Below are positions 1 through 6,120 of a DNA stretch of 6,978 nt, one piece after another (position 1 is the stretch's first letter; every line of letters begins with the position of its first letter). A model generated the notes under the pieces. It was not told where the DNA came from. It saw nothing but the letters and a program-made list of their open reading frames with translations, and did not search any database. Origin of the DNA: Treponema sp. (GTDB lineage Bacteria; Spirochaetota; Spirochaetia; Treponematales; Treponemataceae); assembly GCA_017453705.1 (NCBI GenBank), contig JAFTEK010000342.1, forward strand, positions 1 through 6,978, read 5' to 3'. The position numbers were made by a program, and so were the translations under genes.

Positions 1-8
1 AAATTTTC

Positions 9-1553
9 ATGCCGGCATCCCCTGAGGTAAAAAAGAGAATCGCACTCAGGAAGCTTGAGAACGAAGTTCGTGACTTTACCCCCCAGATTTACAAAAACGA
101 CATGCTGCTTCCTAATTTCGCGGAAGCTTTACGCATCCTATATGTAAACACAAAGCCGATTTACAACCTGCTATCAGAGACCCTGTGCAGCGAAGACCTG
201 GAGCGCAACCACCACTTCTCCGAGCAGCTTATGATGACAGGCTTCTCAGACAATGCGCAGGAGATTATAGAAAGCCTATCTTATGCAAACCGCAAGGAAG
301 CAGCCCGCACAGCGGAATCGCTAACAAGACACTTTGAAAGGGAACACGCCAGACTGGAAAAAGCAATAGAAGAGCTGAAAAGCCAGGACTTCGCCAAAAT
401 AGACGATGTACTGAGCAACATAAAGCAACTGAACGACATCTGCAAGCTCAATTACGTCACCCCGCTCAAGCTTTTTGACCAGCACTTCAGCGTGAGCAAC
501 AACTATATGCCGTCCTTTCAGGCCATACCACTGGAACTGGCCGAGAACGCCCTCCAGGAGATTTACTATGTCACAGCAGGGATGGATATAAGCAACTCCA
601 CAGGCAACGCCCTCCGCGCTCTCTACAAGCTTTACAACCGGGGCAAGGTCAACGGGGATGAGGAAGTCGCCCTTGGCAACGCCCTGAGGAAAATTCAGGG
701 AGTCCTCAAGACCGTCCTTAAGCCGGAGCTGTTGATTAACCTGATTCGTCTGGCCAAGGGGGAACCAACACGGCTTCCAGAGAAGGCCACATATAAGAGC
801 GAGGAGCGGGTGCGCTATGCCAAGTATCTGGAGAACCGCTTTGTCATAGAAGAAGGCCGCCTAAAGAACGAGCTGCAGGACGAGACTATAAAGGCAGAAG
901 TCAGCACCCTGTTCAACGGTAAGGAGCTGGAAAACATAGGAGCATACAACAACAAGAACAACGATTTGCTCAAGCAGAACACCCCCTGCTCTTTCTTCTG
1001 GATTCTGCCAATGCAGGTTCTCAAGACTTTCTTGACCACCTACTTTGAGGGCAAGGTCAAGCCTTTCCTCAACGACATTGTAATAGAAGGATTCTTCAAC
1101 TTAAACGACTACAAGTCGGACTTCGCCGCCCAGGTCTATGCCGTCAATGACAGCCTTGCCCATATACAGGTGTTTGAGCAGAAATTCCAGCATCAAGGCC
1201 CCTATGACGAGAACCTGCTCACAGGTTTCATCCGTGACAGCCACAAAGATGCCAACTTCCTGACCAAGCTCAAAACCCTCGTGGATTCCATAGACAAGGA
1301 AGCCAAGATGATTATCCAGAACGAGGCTTCCGCTATTTACCGCCTGTATGGAAAGGTTCAGGAAATCGACACAGAGGCCCGAAAGCCCACCAGTGACATT
1401 GTGACAAACATCAAGGTTCTTGCGATGTCATCCAGAAACCGTGACAACTTTGCCTTCCTGGACACCACTATACAGCAGTGGCAGCTTTTCTTTAACATAA
1501 TGAAGGACTACGTTATTCTTTCGTCCGGGGTGGACAAAGGCGGGTCTAAGTAA
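9..1553 (+). CDS. Uncharacterised spirochaete-type helical protein, 514 aa (5' end uncertain)
   Basis: I cannot assign a function. The protein is soluble-looking: no signal peptide, no convincing membrane segment and few cysteines. It is rich in Lys, Glu, Leu and Asn and appears mostly helical. The charged, heptad-like stretch at about residues 85-145 could form a coiled coil. The opening third (around DFTPQIYKND and KPIYNLLSETL) resembles, from memory, uncharacterised Treponema proteins of the DUF5312 kind; that is a recollection, not a search result. A short internal similarity (GNALR at about 199 and 223) is too small to call a repeat. The ATG at 9 lies 8 bp from the window edge, has no Shine-Dalgarno sequence in view, and the frame stays open to the edge, so the true start may be upstream and the N-terminus truncated here. 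The stop at 1551-1553 directly abuts the ATG of the diguanylate cyclase gene, which implies co-transcription, probable translational coupling and perhaps a role in the same signalling process. Confidence 0.8.
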   Translation: MPASPEVKKRIALRKLENEVRDFTPQIYKNDMLLPNFAEALRILYVNTKPIYNLLSETLCSEDLERNHHFSEQLMMTGFSDNAQEIIESLSYANRKEAARTAESLTRHFEREHARLEKAIEELKSQDFAKIDDVLSNIKQLNDICKLNYVTPLKLFDQHFSVSNNYMPSFQAIPLELAENALQEIYYVTAGMDISNSTGNALRALYKLYNRGKVNGDEEVALGNALRKIQGVLKTVLKPELLINLIRLAKGEPTRLPEKATYKSEERVRYAKYLENRFVIEEGRLKNELQDETIKAEVSTLFNGKELENIGAYNNKNNDLLKQNTPCSFFWILPMQVLKTFLTTYFEGKVKPFLNDIVIEGFFNLNDYKSDFAAQVYAVNDSLAHIQVFEQKFQHQGPYDENLLTGFIRDSHKDANFLTKLKTLVDSIDKEAKMIIQNEASAIYRLYGKVQEIDTEARKPTSDIVTNIKVLAMSSRNRDNFAFLDTTIQQWQLFFNIMKDYVILSSGVDKGGSK

Positions 1554-2642
1554 ATGACTGAAACCACGCAGGAAAAGGAGATTTTCGATCTCGAACAGAC
1601 TCTGAACCTCTTCCGTTCCCTGTGTACAACGATAGAACTGCCAAAGCTCATACAATCCATACTATACACGTCAATGGCACAAATGCGTGTCACCGGCGCA
1701 GGTATGCTTACGATGGGAACCCTTGAGAGCGGGTCCTTCCGTCTTGGGGCAAACTCCGTAAACCTTGAGGTAAACCCCATAGTAAAGTACACCATCCCCA
1801 CAAAGTCACCCCTTGTCACCACCCTGTCCAACATCGCATCCCCTGTGACTGTCAAACAGCTTAGGGAAAAGATTCCGGTATGCAAGGATTTGGACACCAT
1901 AGAAGGCCTAAAGCCAACACTCGTCGTTCCACTGATATTCCGCCGCAGGGTCAACGGCATCCTTCTTCTGGGCGAGAGGATAGAGAGCGAGGACGGCTCC
2001 GAGCTAGAATACAGCGAGTATGAAAAGAATCAGATTGCCACGCTTGCAAGCTTAGCCGCAATAGCCGTAAACAATGCCTCGCTCGTTGAGATTTCCTCAA
2101 CGGACATGATGACCCACCTCAAGTACAAGTATTACTTCTACAACATCCTGTCAGACCGCATGGAAGCCTCGCTCAACTCCAAGGGAATTCTTTCGGTCAT
2201 AATGTTTGACATTGATTTCTTCAAGAAGGTAAACGACACATACGGACACAATTGCGGAGACTACATCCTCGCCTCGGTCGCATCAATAATAAAGAAAAGC
2301 ATACGCGGCAAGGATCTGGCCGCCCGATACGGCGGCGAAGAATTCACCCTCTTGCTTTCCGGCGAGAGCGGGCGCAACGCCTATAGGGTGGCAGAACGCA
2401 TAAGAAAGACGGTCGAAAACTATCACTTTGAATATCAAGGACAAAAGATAAGCGTCACGATTTCAGGTGGTGTCGCTGAATTCTCCACAGAGATTAACTC
2501 GACGCTCTCTCCCGAAGAGCTTGTGGATGTGGCGGACAAAGCCCTGTATGTGTCCAAGAACAAGGGACGCAACAGGATTACATTCGCCTTCCCTGCCCTG
2601 ATGGCCGCTCTGGACAGCGAGCAGCCGGGCAGCAATCAGTAG
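1554..2642 (+). CDS. GAF-GGDEF diguanylate cyclase, 362 aa
   Basis: Predicted to condense two GTP into the second messenger c-di-GMP in the cytoplasm. Residues about 15-178 look like a GAF-type sensor domain (core strand VVPLIFRRRVNGILLLGE at 124-141), joined by a helix to a GGDEF domain at about 180-345. The active-site signature is GGEEF at 260-264. By alignment to PleD, the metal and guanine ligands D219, N227, D236 and E262 are all present. RGKD at 251-254, five residues before GGEEF, is a complete RxxD inhibitory I-site, so product feedback is expected. The turn motif usually written DxLT is DMMT (184-187), a mild deviation. No membrane segment or phosphoreceiver domain is seen, so the input is probably a small ligand or protein bound by the GAF domain. 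No EAL or HD-GYP domain is attached. The ATG follows the preceding stop with no gap; the upstream AAAGGCGGG is only a weak ribosome binding site, consistent with coupling to the gene before it. Confidence 0.93.
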   Translation: MTETTQEKEIFDLEQTLNLFRSLCTTIELPKLIQSILYTSMAQMRVTGAGMLTMGTLESGSFRLGANSVNLEVNPIVKYTIPTKSPLVTTLSNIASPVTVKQLREKIPVCKDLDTIEGLKPTLVVPLIFRRRVNGILLLGERIESEDGSELEYSEYEKNQIATLASLAAIAVNNASLVEISSTDMMTHLKYKYYFYNILSDRMEASLNSKGILSVIMFDIDFFKKVNDTYGHNCGDYILASVASIIKKSIRGKDLAARYGGEEFTLLLSGESGRNAYRVAERIRKTVENYHFEYQGQKISVTISGGVAEFSTEINSTLSPEELVDVADKALYVSKNKGRNRITFAFPALMAALDSEQPGSNQ

Positions 2643-2651
2643 AGGCAATTT

Positions 2652-2670
2652 CAAAAGCAACCGACTTTTG
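2652..2670. terminator. Possible weak bidirectional terminator hairpin
   Basis: The 36-bp gap between the convergent stop codons contains CAAAAG, a 7-nt loop, then CTTTTG, a perfect 6-bp stem readable from both strands. The stem is A+T-rich and neither strand has a proper T-tract after it, so termination here would be weak. The position between convergent genes is the main argument. Confidence 0.3.
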
Positions 2671-2678
2671 CAACTGGC

Positions 2679-3590
2679 TCAGTAGAGCTTTTCCCCCAGG
2701 AGCCGGGCGGCGAGTGAGACAGCCATCTGCGCGGTGCAGTTCCTGTCGTCCAAAATCGGGTTGACTTCCACTATCTCCATTGAATTCACCATAGAAAGGG
2801 TTTCCATCTCCTCCATAAGCAACAGCCCCTCCCTATAGCTAAGGCCGCCGGGAACAGGAACACCGGTACCAGGCGCAATCGATGGGTCAAAGGCATCCAT
2901 GTCAAAGCTTATGTGGACAACATCGCATCTCGTCTTAAAGAAGAGGCGGACTTTTTTTAGGATTTCGGAAAAGCCATAACGGTCTATATCGCTTACAGTA
3001 AAACATGTCACCCCGGCCTGGTGCATCAGGACCTTCTCACCGGGATCTAGGTCACGGGTCCCGACAAAACAGATATTTGCAGGGTCAACCTTGCGCCCCT
3101 CGCGATACAAATTCACCAGCTCCGCCAGCCCATAGCCCGCGCTCGCAGCAAGGCACTCTCCGTGGATATTGCCCGTGGGGGAAGAGTCGGCAGTATTGAA
3201 GTCACCGTGGGCATCCACGTAAAGTACCCCCAGCCTAAGCCCCTTGTCAGCGCACCATGACCCCATACCCGCAAGGCTTCCAAGCACAATGGAATGGTCT
3301 CCACCCAGAATAAGCGGAAACTCACCCCTCTCCGCGGAAGCTTCCACCTGGGCGGCCAAAGACTCACAGGCTTTTACAATCGGGGGCAGGTATTTTGCCT
3401 TGGGGTTGTCGCCTATGTCAGCGTACTCCTGCGGGGGGATGTTTATAGGCTCTCCGTGGGGAACCACAGTATGCCCCAAAGACTGAATCCTGTCCTTTAT
3501 ACCGGCAAGGCGGATTGCTGACGGCCCCATGTCCGAGCCGTGCCTCCTGCCCCCGAAGTCCAGGGGCATCTCTATTATGTTTACGTCCAT
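2679..3590 (-). CDS. rocF: Arginase (ureohydrolase family), 303 aa
   Basis: Hydrolyses L-arginine to L-ornithine and urea using a two-manganese centre. The six metal ligands expected for the family are visible: H99 in GGDHS, then D126, H128 and D130 in DAHGDFN, and D230 and D232 in SFDMD. Arginase rather than agmatinase is favoured by three things: N132 and the TGNIHG segment (H143), which align with rat arginase N130 and H141 with no gaps; E275 in VEVNP, equivalent to rat E277; and the N-terminal pattern MPLDFGG..HGSDMGPSAIR typical of arginases. APGTGVPVPGGLSYREG at about 239-255 is also family-standard. Length is normal and the gene looks intact. The chosen ATG gives the usual short N-terminal strand before the GG loop. 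It has no Shine-Dalgarno sequence, but a promoter-like sequence sits immediately upstream. The gene follows malG by 133 bp on the same strand and converges with the cyclase gene. A guanidino-acid hydrolase of the same family is less likely. Confidence 0.93.
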   Translation of the reverse strand: MDVNIIEMPLDFGGRRHGSDMGPSAIRLAGIKDRIQSLGHTVVPHGEPINIPPQEYADIGDNPKAKYLPPIVKACESLAAQVEASAERGEFPLILGGDHSIVLGSLAGMGSWCADKGLRLGVLYVDAHGDFNTADSSPTGNIHGECLAASAGYGLAELVNLYREGRKVDPANICFVGTRDLDPGEKVLMHQAGVTCFTVSDIDRYGFSEILKKVRLFFKTRCDVVHISFDMDAFDPSIAPGTGVPVPGGLSYREGLLLMEEMETLSMVNSMEIVEVNPILDDRNCTAQMAVSLAARLLGEKLY

Positions 3591-3599
3591 GATTCAGGC

Positions 3600-3628
3600 A
3601 TTCTAACGCAGCACAGAGAGCCTTGCAA
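3600..3628 (-). promoter_or_regulatory. Candidate sigma-70-type promoter for arginase, nearly leaderless
   Basis: On the minus strand TTGCAA (3628-3623; 4 of 6 to TTGACA) is followed after exactly 17 bp by TAGAAT (3605-3600; 5 of 6 to TATAAT). Usual spacing puts the transcription start near the A at 3593, only 3 nt before the ATG at 3590. The lack of a Shine-Dalgarno sequence fits a leaderless transcript. TTGCAA lies inside a perfect 10-bp palindrome (CCTTGCAAGG, 3621-3630) that could double as a regulator site. Found by eye, with no promoter scoring. Confidence 0.5.
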
Positions 3629-3649
3629 GGGCAGCGGCCTCACAAACGG

Positions 3650-3670
3650 CAGGCCTACTCCTTTACGGCA
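3650..3670 (-). repeat. Imperfect 21-bp direct repeat, copy in malG-arginase gap
   Basis: This stretch matches the last codons and stop of malG (3719-3739) at 18 of 21 positions, including an exact 13-bp core, GTAAAGGAGTAGG on the minus strand. The two copies are 69 bp apart and similarity fades on both sides. In frame it reads Ala-Val-Lys-Glu-stop, the same as the MalG terminus, closing a 13-codon open frame that begins with ATGATG at 3696. It could be a relic of a small duplication or of a second malG-like 3' end; expression of the tiny frame is unsupported. Confidence 0.5.
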
Positions 3671-3718
3671 CAGGCAGACGTATGCCCGCCCATCATTCAC
3701 AGCCCCCGTCCAGATTGA

Positions 3719-3739
3719 CAGCCCTACTCCTTTACCGCG
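3719..3739 (-). repeat. Imperfect 21-bp direct repeat, copy over the malG stop codon
   Basis: Partner of the copy at 3650-3670. It covers the last malG codons, the TAG stop (3726-3724) and five bases beyond. Confidence 0.5.
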
Positions 3740-4569
3740 CCTCCGCCCAGGCTCTTTATCATTGCCTTCTGCGTCAGCAGGAAGAAGATGACAAAGGGAA
3801 TCGCAATAATCAGAGAGCCGGCCGCAAAGTTGGTGAACTCGTTCTTCTTGTCAGAGACAAAGGAGAACAGCCCCAGGGCAAGGGTCTGCTTTTCCGGCGT
3901 TCTGAGAATCATCTTGGGAAATATGAAGTCCATCCACGGGCCGGTAAAGCTCGATATCGCAAGGAAGGTGATTATCGGGCGGCATACCGGCAGGATTATC
4001 GTCGCGTAGATCCTGAAGTGACCGGCTCCGTCTATGCGGGCAGCCTCGTCCAAGTTCCTGCTCACCGTGTCCATGTAGCTCTTGACCATCCAGGTGTTGT
4101 AGGGGATATTCCCTGCCACGTAGACGAGTATGAGCCCCCACAGGTGGTTAAAGAGGTTAAGCCTGAGGATGATGACATAAATGGCTATCATCCCAACAAA
4201 AGAGGGGAATACCTGAAGGATAAGAAGGCTCATCATCAGGGACTTCTTGAACACGAATTTAAACCGCGAGAATATGTATGCGCTTATCGAAGAGATAATG
4301 ACCGTCAAGAGCGTAGTCCACAGGGCAATGACAAGGGTGTTTGTAAACCAGAGCCAATACTGCGTCTGTGTGAACAAGTATACAAAGTGCTTGGTAGTAA
4401 AGCCGTCCTTGAACGGTACTATGTTCATCGCGGCAATTCCGTTGCCCGGACTAAAAGCACCGCTGACCGTGTATACAAGCGGGTAAAATACTAGGAAAGA
4501 AATCAAAAGAAATATAATGTAAGTTATGGCCTTGGACAGGCTTTCCAACGCGAAAGTCTTTTTTGTCAT
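3724..4569 (-). CDS. malG: Maltose/maltodextrin-type ABC transporter permease, MalG family, 281 aa
   Basis: One of the two inner-membrane subunits that form the sugar channel of a carbohydrate importer. Six hydrophobic segments are visible at about residues 14-36, 76-100, 111-134, 143-161, 197-218 and 250-270, the standard MalG layout. The cytoplasmic EAA loop that docks on the ATPase is present as EAARIDG at 175-181, with the I.LP ending at 192-194. Length is close to the family norm of about 280. The start overlaps the malF stop as ATGA (4 bp) and has a strong Shine-Dalgarno sequence, AAGGAGG, seven bases upstream, so it is co-transcribed with malF and can also initiate independently. No intrinsic terminator follows, so readthrough into arginase is possible. 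The exact sugar (maltose, maltodextrin or a related oligosaccharide such as a galactoside) cannot be fixed from a permease alone. Confidence 0.92.
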   Translation of the reverse strand: MTKKTFALESLSKAITYIIFLLISFLVFYPLVYTVSGAFSPGNGIAAMNIVPFKDGFTTKHFVYLFTQTQYWLWFTNTLVIALWTTLLTVIISSISAYIFSRFKFVFKKSLMMSLLILQVFPSFVGMIAIYVIILRLNLFNHLWGLILVYVAGNIPYNTWMVKSYMDTVSRNLDEAARIDGAGHFRIYATIILPVCRPIITFLAISSFTGPWMDFIFPKMILRTPEKQTLALGLFSFVSDKKNEFTNFAAGSLIIAIPFVIFFLLTQKAMIKSLGGGAVKE

Positions 4570-5873
4570 ACCTCGCCCTCCTTATAAGCCTTGGTCTGCA
4601 TAAACTGGTACACCGCAAACGGAGCGAGCACAAGGAAAATCAAGACAGCCATGACCGATGCATAGTTGTATTTCATCAGTGTAATCGTAAGCTTGTAAAT
4701 CCATGTGACAAGAAGATCCGTTCCACCCGCGCTCGTTATCGTGCTGTCCGCGACAACAGGGTTTCCGCCAGTCAAGAAGAATATCGCGCCAAAGTTATTT
4801 ATGTTGTGAGTAAAGCTCATTATTATGAGCGGCATCGTCTGATAAAGGACGAGCGGCAGGGTTATCTTGCGCAGAATCTGCGCGTTGTTGGCCCCGTCTA
4901 TGCGGGCAGCCTCGTACAGGTCATCTGGTATGGCGGTCATCGTTCCTGTCGTAAGCATCATAAAGTAGCCAAAGCCAGCCCAAAGGTTGAGCACGATACA
5001 CATCACCTGTGCGAGCAAGGGGTTGGACAACCAGGGAATAGTTCCTTCCATCCAGCCAAGAGACTGGAGGGTTCGGTTTACGATTCCAAACTTGCCGTTG
5101 AGCATGTTCTTCCATACCAGCATCGTGATGACCGAGGGAACAGCATAAGGCAGGATAAAGATAAACTGGAACACGCTCTTAAAGTGGATTTTACTTTGCT
5201 TGAGGGTGACAGCGACCAAAAGCCCGCCAAAGTAACAGGTAGCCGTGGACAGAACGCCCCAAACAAGAGTCCAGACAGCTATGCGGGCAAAGCCCTTGGA
5301 CCAGCTGCTGCCGCCGCCCATCAATTCCTTGAAGTTTTGCACGCCAACCCAGTCAACGGTATTATTGGGCGTGATATGGTCTGGGGCAGAATAGTTGGTA
5401 AAAGCGACCGCCACGGAAAAAACAAGCGGGACAACGACAAAGACCAGGAGCATCACAACGCACGGGGCCAGCCCAAGCAAGGGAAAAGCGTTATTGGCTG
5501 TCTCAGACAGGCTTTTCTTGGGAAAACGCTTTATCCTGCAATATTCCCTGTAGGACTTCTTTGCGCTCCTAACCGAAATCACGTACACAGCGACAAAGAT
5601 GGCTATGAGAGCCAGCGTCAGTATGCCGTCTATCAGCATAAAGATGGAGTTGCTTCGCTGTTTGACCGGCAGATTAGGCTGAGGGAAGCCCAGCGTCACT
5701 AAATCATATAGCTTTTTTACCGTAAACGGTATAAGCACCAGGAACAGGACTTCCAGAGCGGCATAAGCCGCACCCTTGGCCCGCTCCTTTAGATACAGGA
5801 TATGAGAGAGACCCATAAAACAGGCTGCCGTCCGCGTTACCTTGGCCTCAGAGCTTCCGTCAGTGTTAAGCAT
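4566..5873 (-). CDS. malF: Maltose/maltodextrin-type ABC transporter permease, MalF family, 435 aa
   Basis: Partner permease of MalG in the inner membrane. About eight hydrophobic segments are visible, at roughly residues 35-55, 78-100, 131-155, 196-223, 230-253, 286-310, 341-358 and 400-425. The EAA loop EAARIDG lies at 321-327, with its LP ending at 339-340. The first two segments form an N-terminal extension (around MGLSHILYLKERAKG) like that of the 430-440-residue MalF/GanP-type permeases of Gram-positive bacteria. The large periplasmic P2 domain of the 514-residue E. coli MalF appears to be missing. The frame is open for 37 more codons to an ATG at 5984, but I choose the ATG at 5873: it has AAAAGGA seven bases upstream, and the preceding residues (Cys-rich, low in family likeness) read as intergenic DNA. 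The gene follows malE after 247 bp and overlaps malG by 4 bp. Confidence 0.9.
   Translation of the reverse strand: MLNTDGSSEAKVTRTAACFMGLSHILYLKERAKGAAYAALEVLFLVLIPFTVKKLYDLVTLGFPQPNLPVKQRSNSIFMLIDGILTLALIAIFVAVYVISVRSAKKSYREYCRIKRFPKKSLSETANNAFPLLGLAPCVVMLLVFVVVPLVFSVAVAFTNYSAPDHITPNNTVDWVGVQNFKELMGGGSSWSKGFARIAVWTLVWGVLSTATCYFGGLLVAVTLKQSKIHFKSVFQFIFILPYAVPSVITMLVWKNMLNGKFGIVNRTLQSLGWMEGTIPWLSNPLLAQVMCIVLNLWAGFGYFMMLTTGTMTAIPDDLYEAARIDGANNAQILRKITLPLVLYQTMPLIIMSFTHNINNFGAIFFLTGGNPVVADSTITSAGGTDLLVTWIYKLTITLMKYNYASVMAVLIFLVLAPFAVYQFMQTKAYKEGEV
4577..4583 (-). promoter_or_regulatory. Strong ribosome binding site of malG inside malF
   Basis: AAGGAGG on the minus strand, seven bases before the malG ATG, lies within the last codons of malF. 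It confirms the malG start at 4569 and the 4-bp overlap. Confidence 0.85.
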
Positions 5874-5880
5874 ATTTTTT

Positions 5881-5887
5881 TCCTTTT
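5881..5887 (-). promoter_or_regulatory. Ribosome binding site that fixes the malF start
   Basis: AAAAGGA on the minus strand, seven bases (AAAAAAT) before the ATG at 5873. No comparable site precedes the upstream in-frame ATG at 5984. Confidence 0.75.
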
Positions 5888-5904
5888 CAAGAGGGGCAGC
5901 CAAT

Positions 5905-5919
5905 GGAAACAGTGTTTCC
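5905..5919. promoter_or_regulatory. Perfect 15-bp palindrome upstream of malF, possible operator
   Basis: GGAAACA-G-TGTTTCC has seven-base arms and a single central base, and ends about 31 bp before the malF ATG. A one-base loop is poor for an RNA hairpin, although a 5-bp stem with a 5-nt loop is possible, so a DNA operator for a dimeric regulator is the more natural reading. The lack of a recognisable promoter next to it weakens the case. Confidence 0.35.
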
Positions 5920-5964
5920 CCAGCTATGACACAAGGGCATCTCAGAAAAAAGCACAAAGCACAA

Positions 5965-5979
5965 TTTTTCGAGCTTCCC
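5965..5979 (-). repeat. Intergenic 15-bp element, copy 1
   Basis: Plus strand TTTTTCGAGCTTCCC, matching the copy at 6097-6111 in 14 of 15 positions and in the same orientation, 132 bp away. On the transcribed (minus) strand it reads GGGAAGCTCGAAAAA. It is followed by two tandem copies of a 7-bp unit (TTGTGC preceded by A or T) and a T-run. May belong to a dispersed intergenic family. Confidence 0.5.
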
Positions 5980-5993
5980 CACAAAAGAACGCC

Positions 5994-6007
5994 CGGCAGA
6001 AATGCCG
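5994..6007 (-). other. Small hairpin in malE-malF spacer, possible attenuator or mRNA stabiliser
   Basis: CGGCA and TGCCG form a perfect 5-bp stem around a 4-base loop (TTTC in the mal transcript). A larger alternative stem pairs 5993-6001 with 6018-6026, 8 of 9 positions, with one mismatch. On the minus strand the small hairpin is followed by a modest T-rich stretch (GTTCTTTT), too weak for a confident terminator. The position between malE and malF resembles that of the REP hairpins of E. coli, which stabilise malE mRNA. Confidence 0.35.
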
Positions 6008-6047
6008 CCCAACAGAATTCCGCCGGACGTTATGTATTTTCAGAGTT

Positions 6048-6110
6048 ACCTCGGAACCGCCAGCGTAGCCACGGCATTGCCAAGGCAAAACTGAAGTTTT
6101 TCGAGGTTCC
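6048..6110 (-). repeat. Inverted repeat and nested palindromes just after malE
   Basis: ACCTCG (6048-6053) can pair with CGAGGT (6102-6107), or GGAACC (6053-6058) with GGTTCC (6105-6110); the two pairings overlap and exclude each other. Between them lie three back-to-back small palindromes: GGCATTGCC (6073-6081), TTGCCAAGGCAA (6077-6088) and AAAACTGAAGTTTT (6087-6100, six-base arms). No T-tract follows, so this is not a standard terminator. Confidence 0.4.
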
Positions 6111-6111
6111 C
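6097..6111 (-). repeat. Intergenic 15-bp element, copy 2
   Basis: Plus strand TTTTTCGAGGTTCCC, partner of the copy at 5965-5979. It begins about ten bases past the malE stop on the transcribed strand and also forms one arm of the inverted repeat at 6048-6110. Confidence 0.5.
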
Positions 6112-6120
6112 TAAACCTTT

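Noticed and set aside
603..690. Repeated GGCAACGCCCT in the first gene
   Set aside because: Encodes GNAL twice in helical segments and does not extend; most likely coincidence of amino-acid and codon use.
1508..1960. 150-codon minus-strand frame crossing the junction of the first two genes
   Set aside because: Opposes two intact coding frames and shows no recognisable domain or ribosome binding site.
3673..3686. Near-palindrome GGCAGACGTATGCC in the malG-arginase gap as a terminator
   Set aside because: One mismatch pair, almost no loop if fully paired, and no T-tract on the transcribed strand.
3655..3696. 13-codon frame ending Ala-Val-Lys-Glu after malG (minus strand)
   Set aside because: Too short to call a gene, no clear ribosome binding site; recorded only as part of the direct-repeat observation.
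3682..4494. Open frame of 270 codons on the plus strand, antisense to malG
   Set aside because: Same pattern as over malF: basic, low-complexity translation opposite a well-supported permease gene.
4563..5702. Long open frame (379 codons) on the plus strand, antisense to malF
   Set aside because: Its product is rich in His, Arg and Lys with no family resemblance, and it lies opposite a clear MalF permease; it is a codon-bias shadow.
5874..5984. 37-residue N-terminal extension of MalF from the ATG at 5984
   Set aside because: No ribosome binding site there, no MalF-like sequence, and the ATG at 5873 has a well-placed AAAAGGA; the stretch also contains the 15-bp palindrome and reads as spacer.
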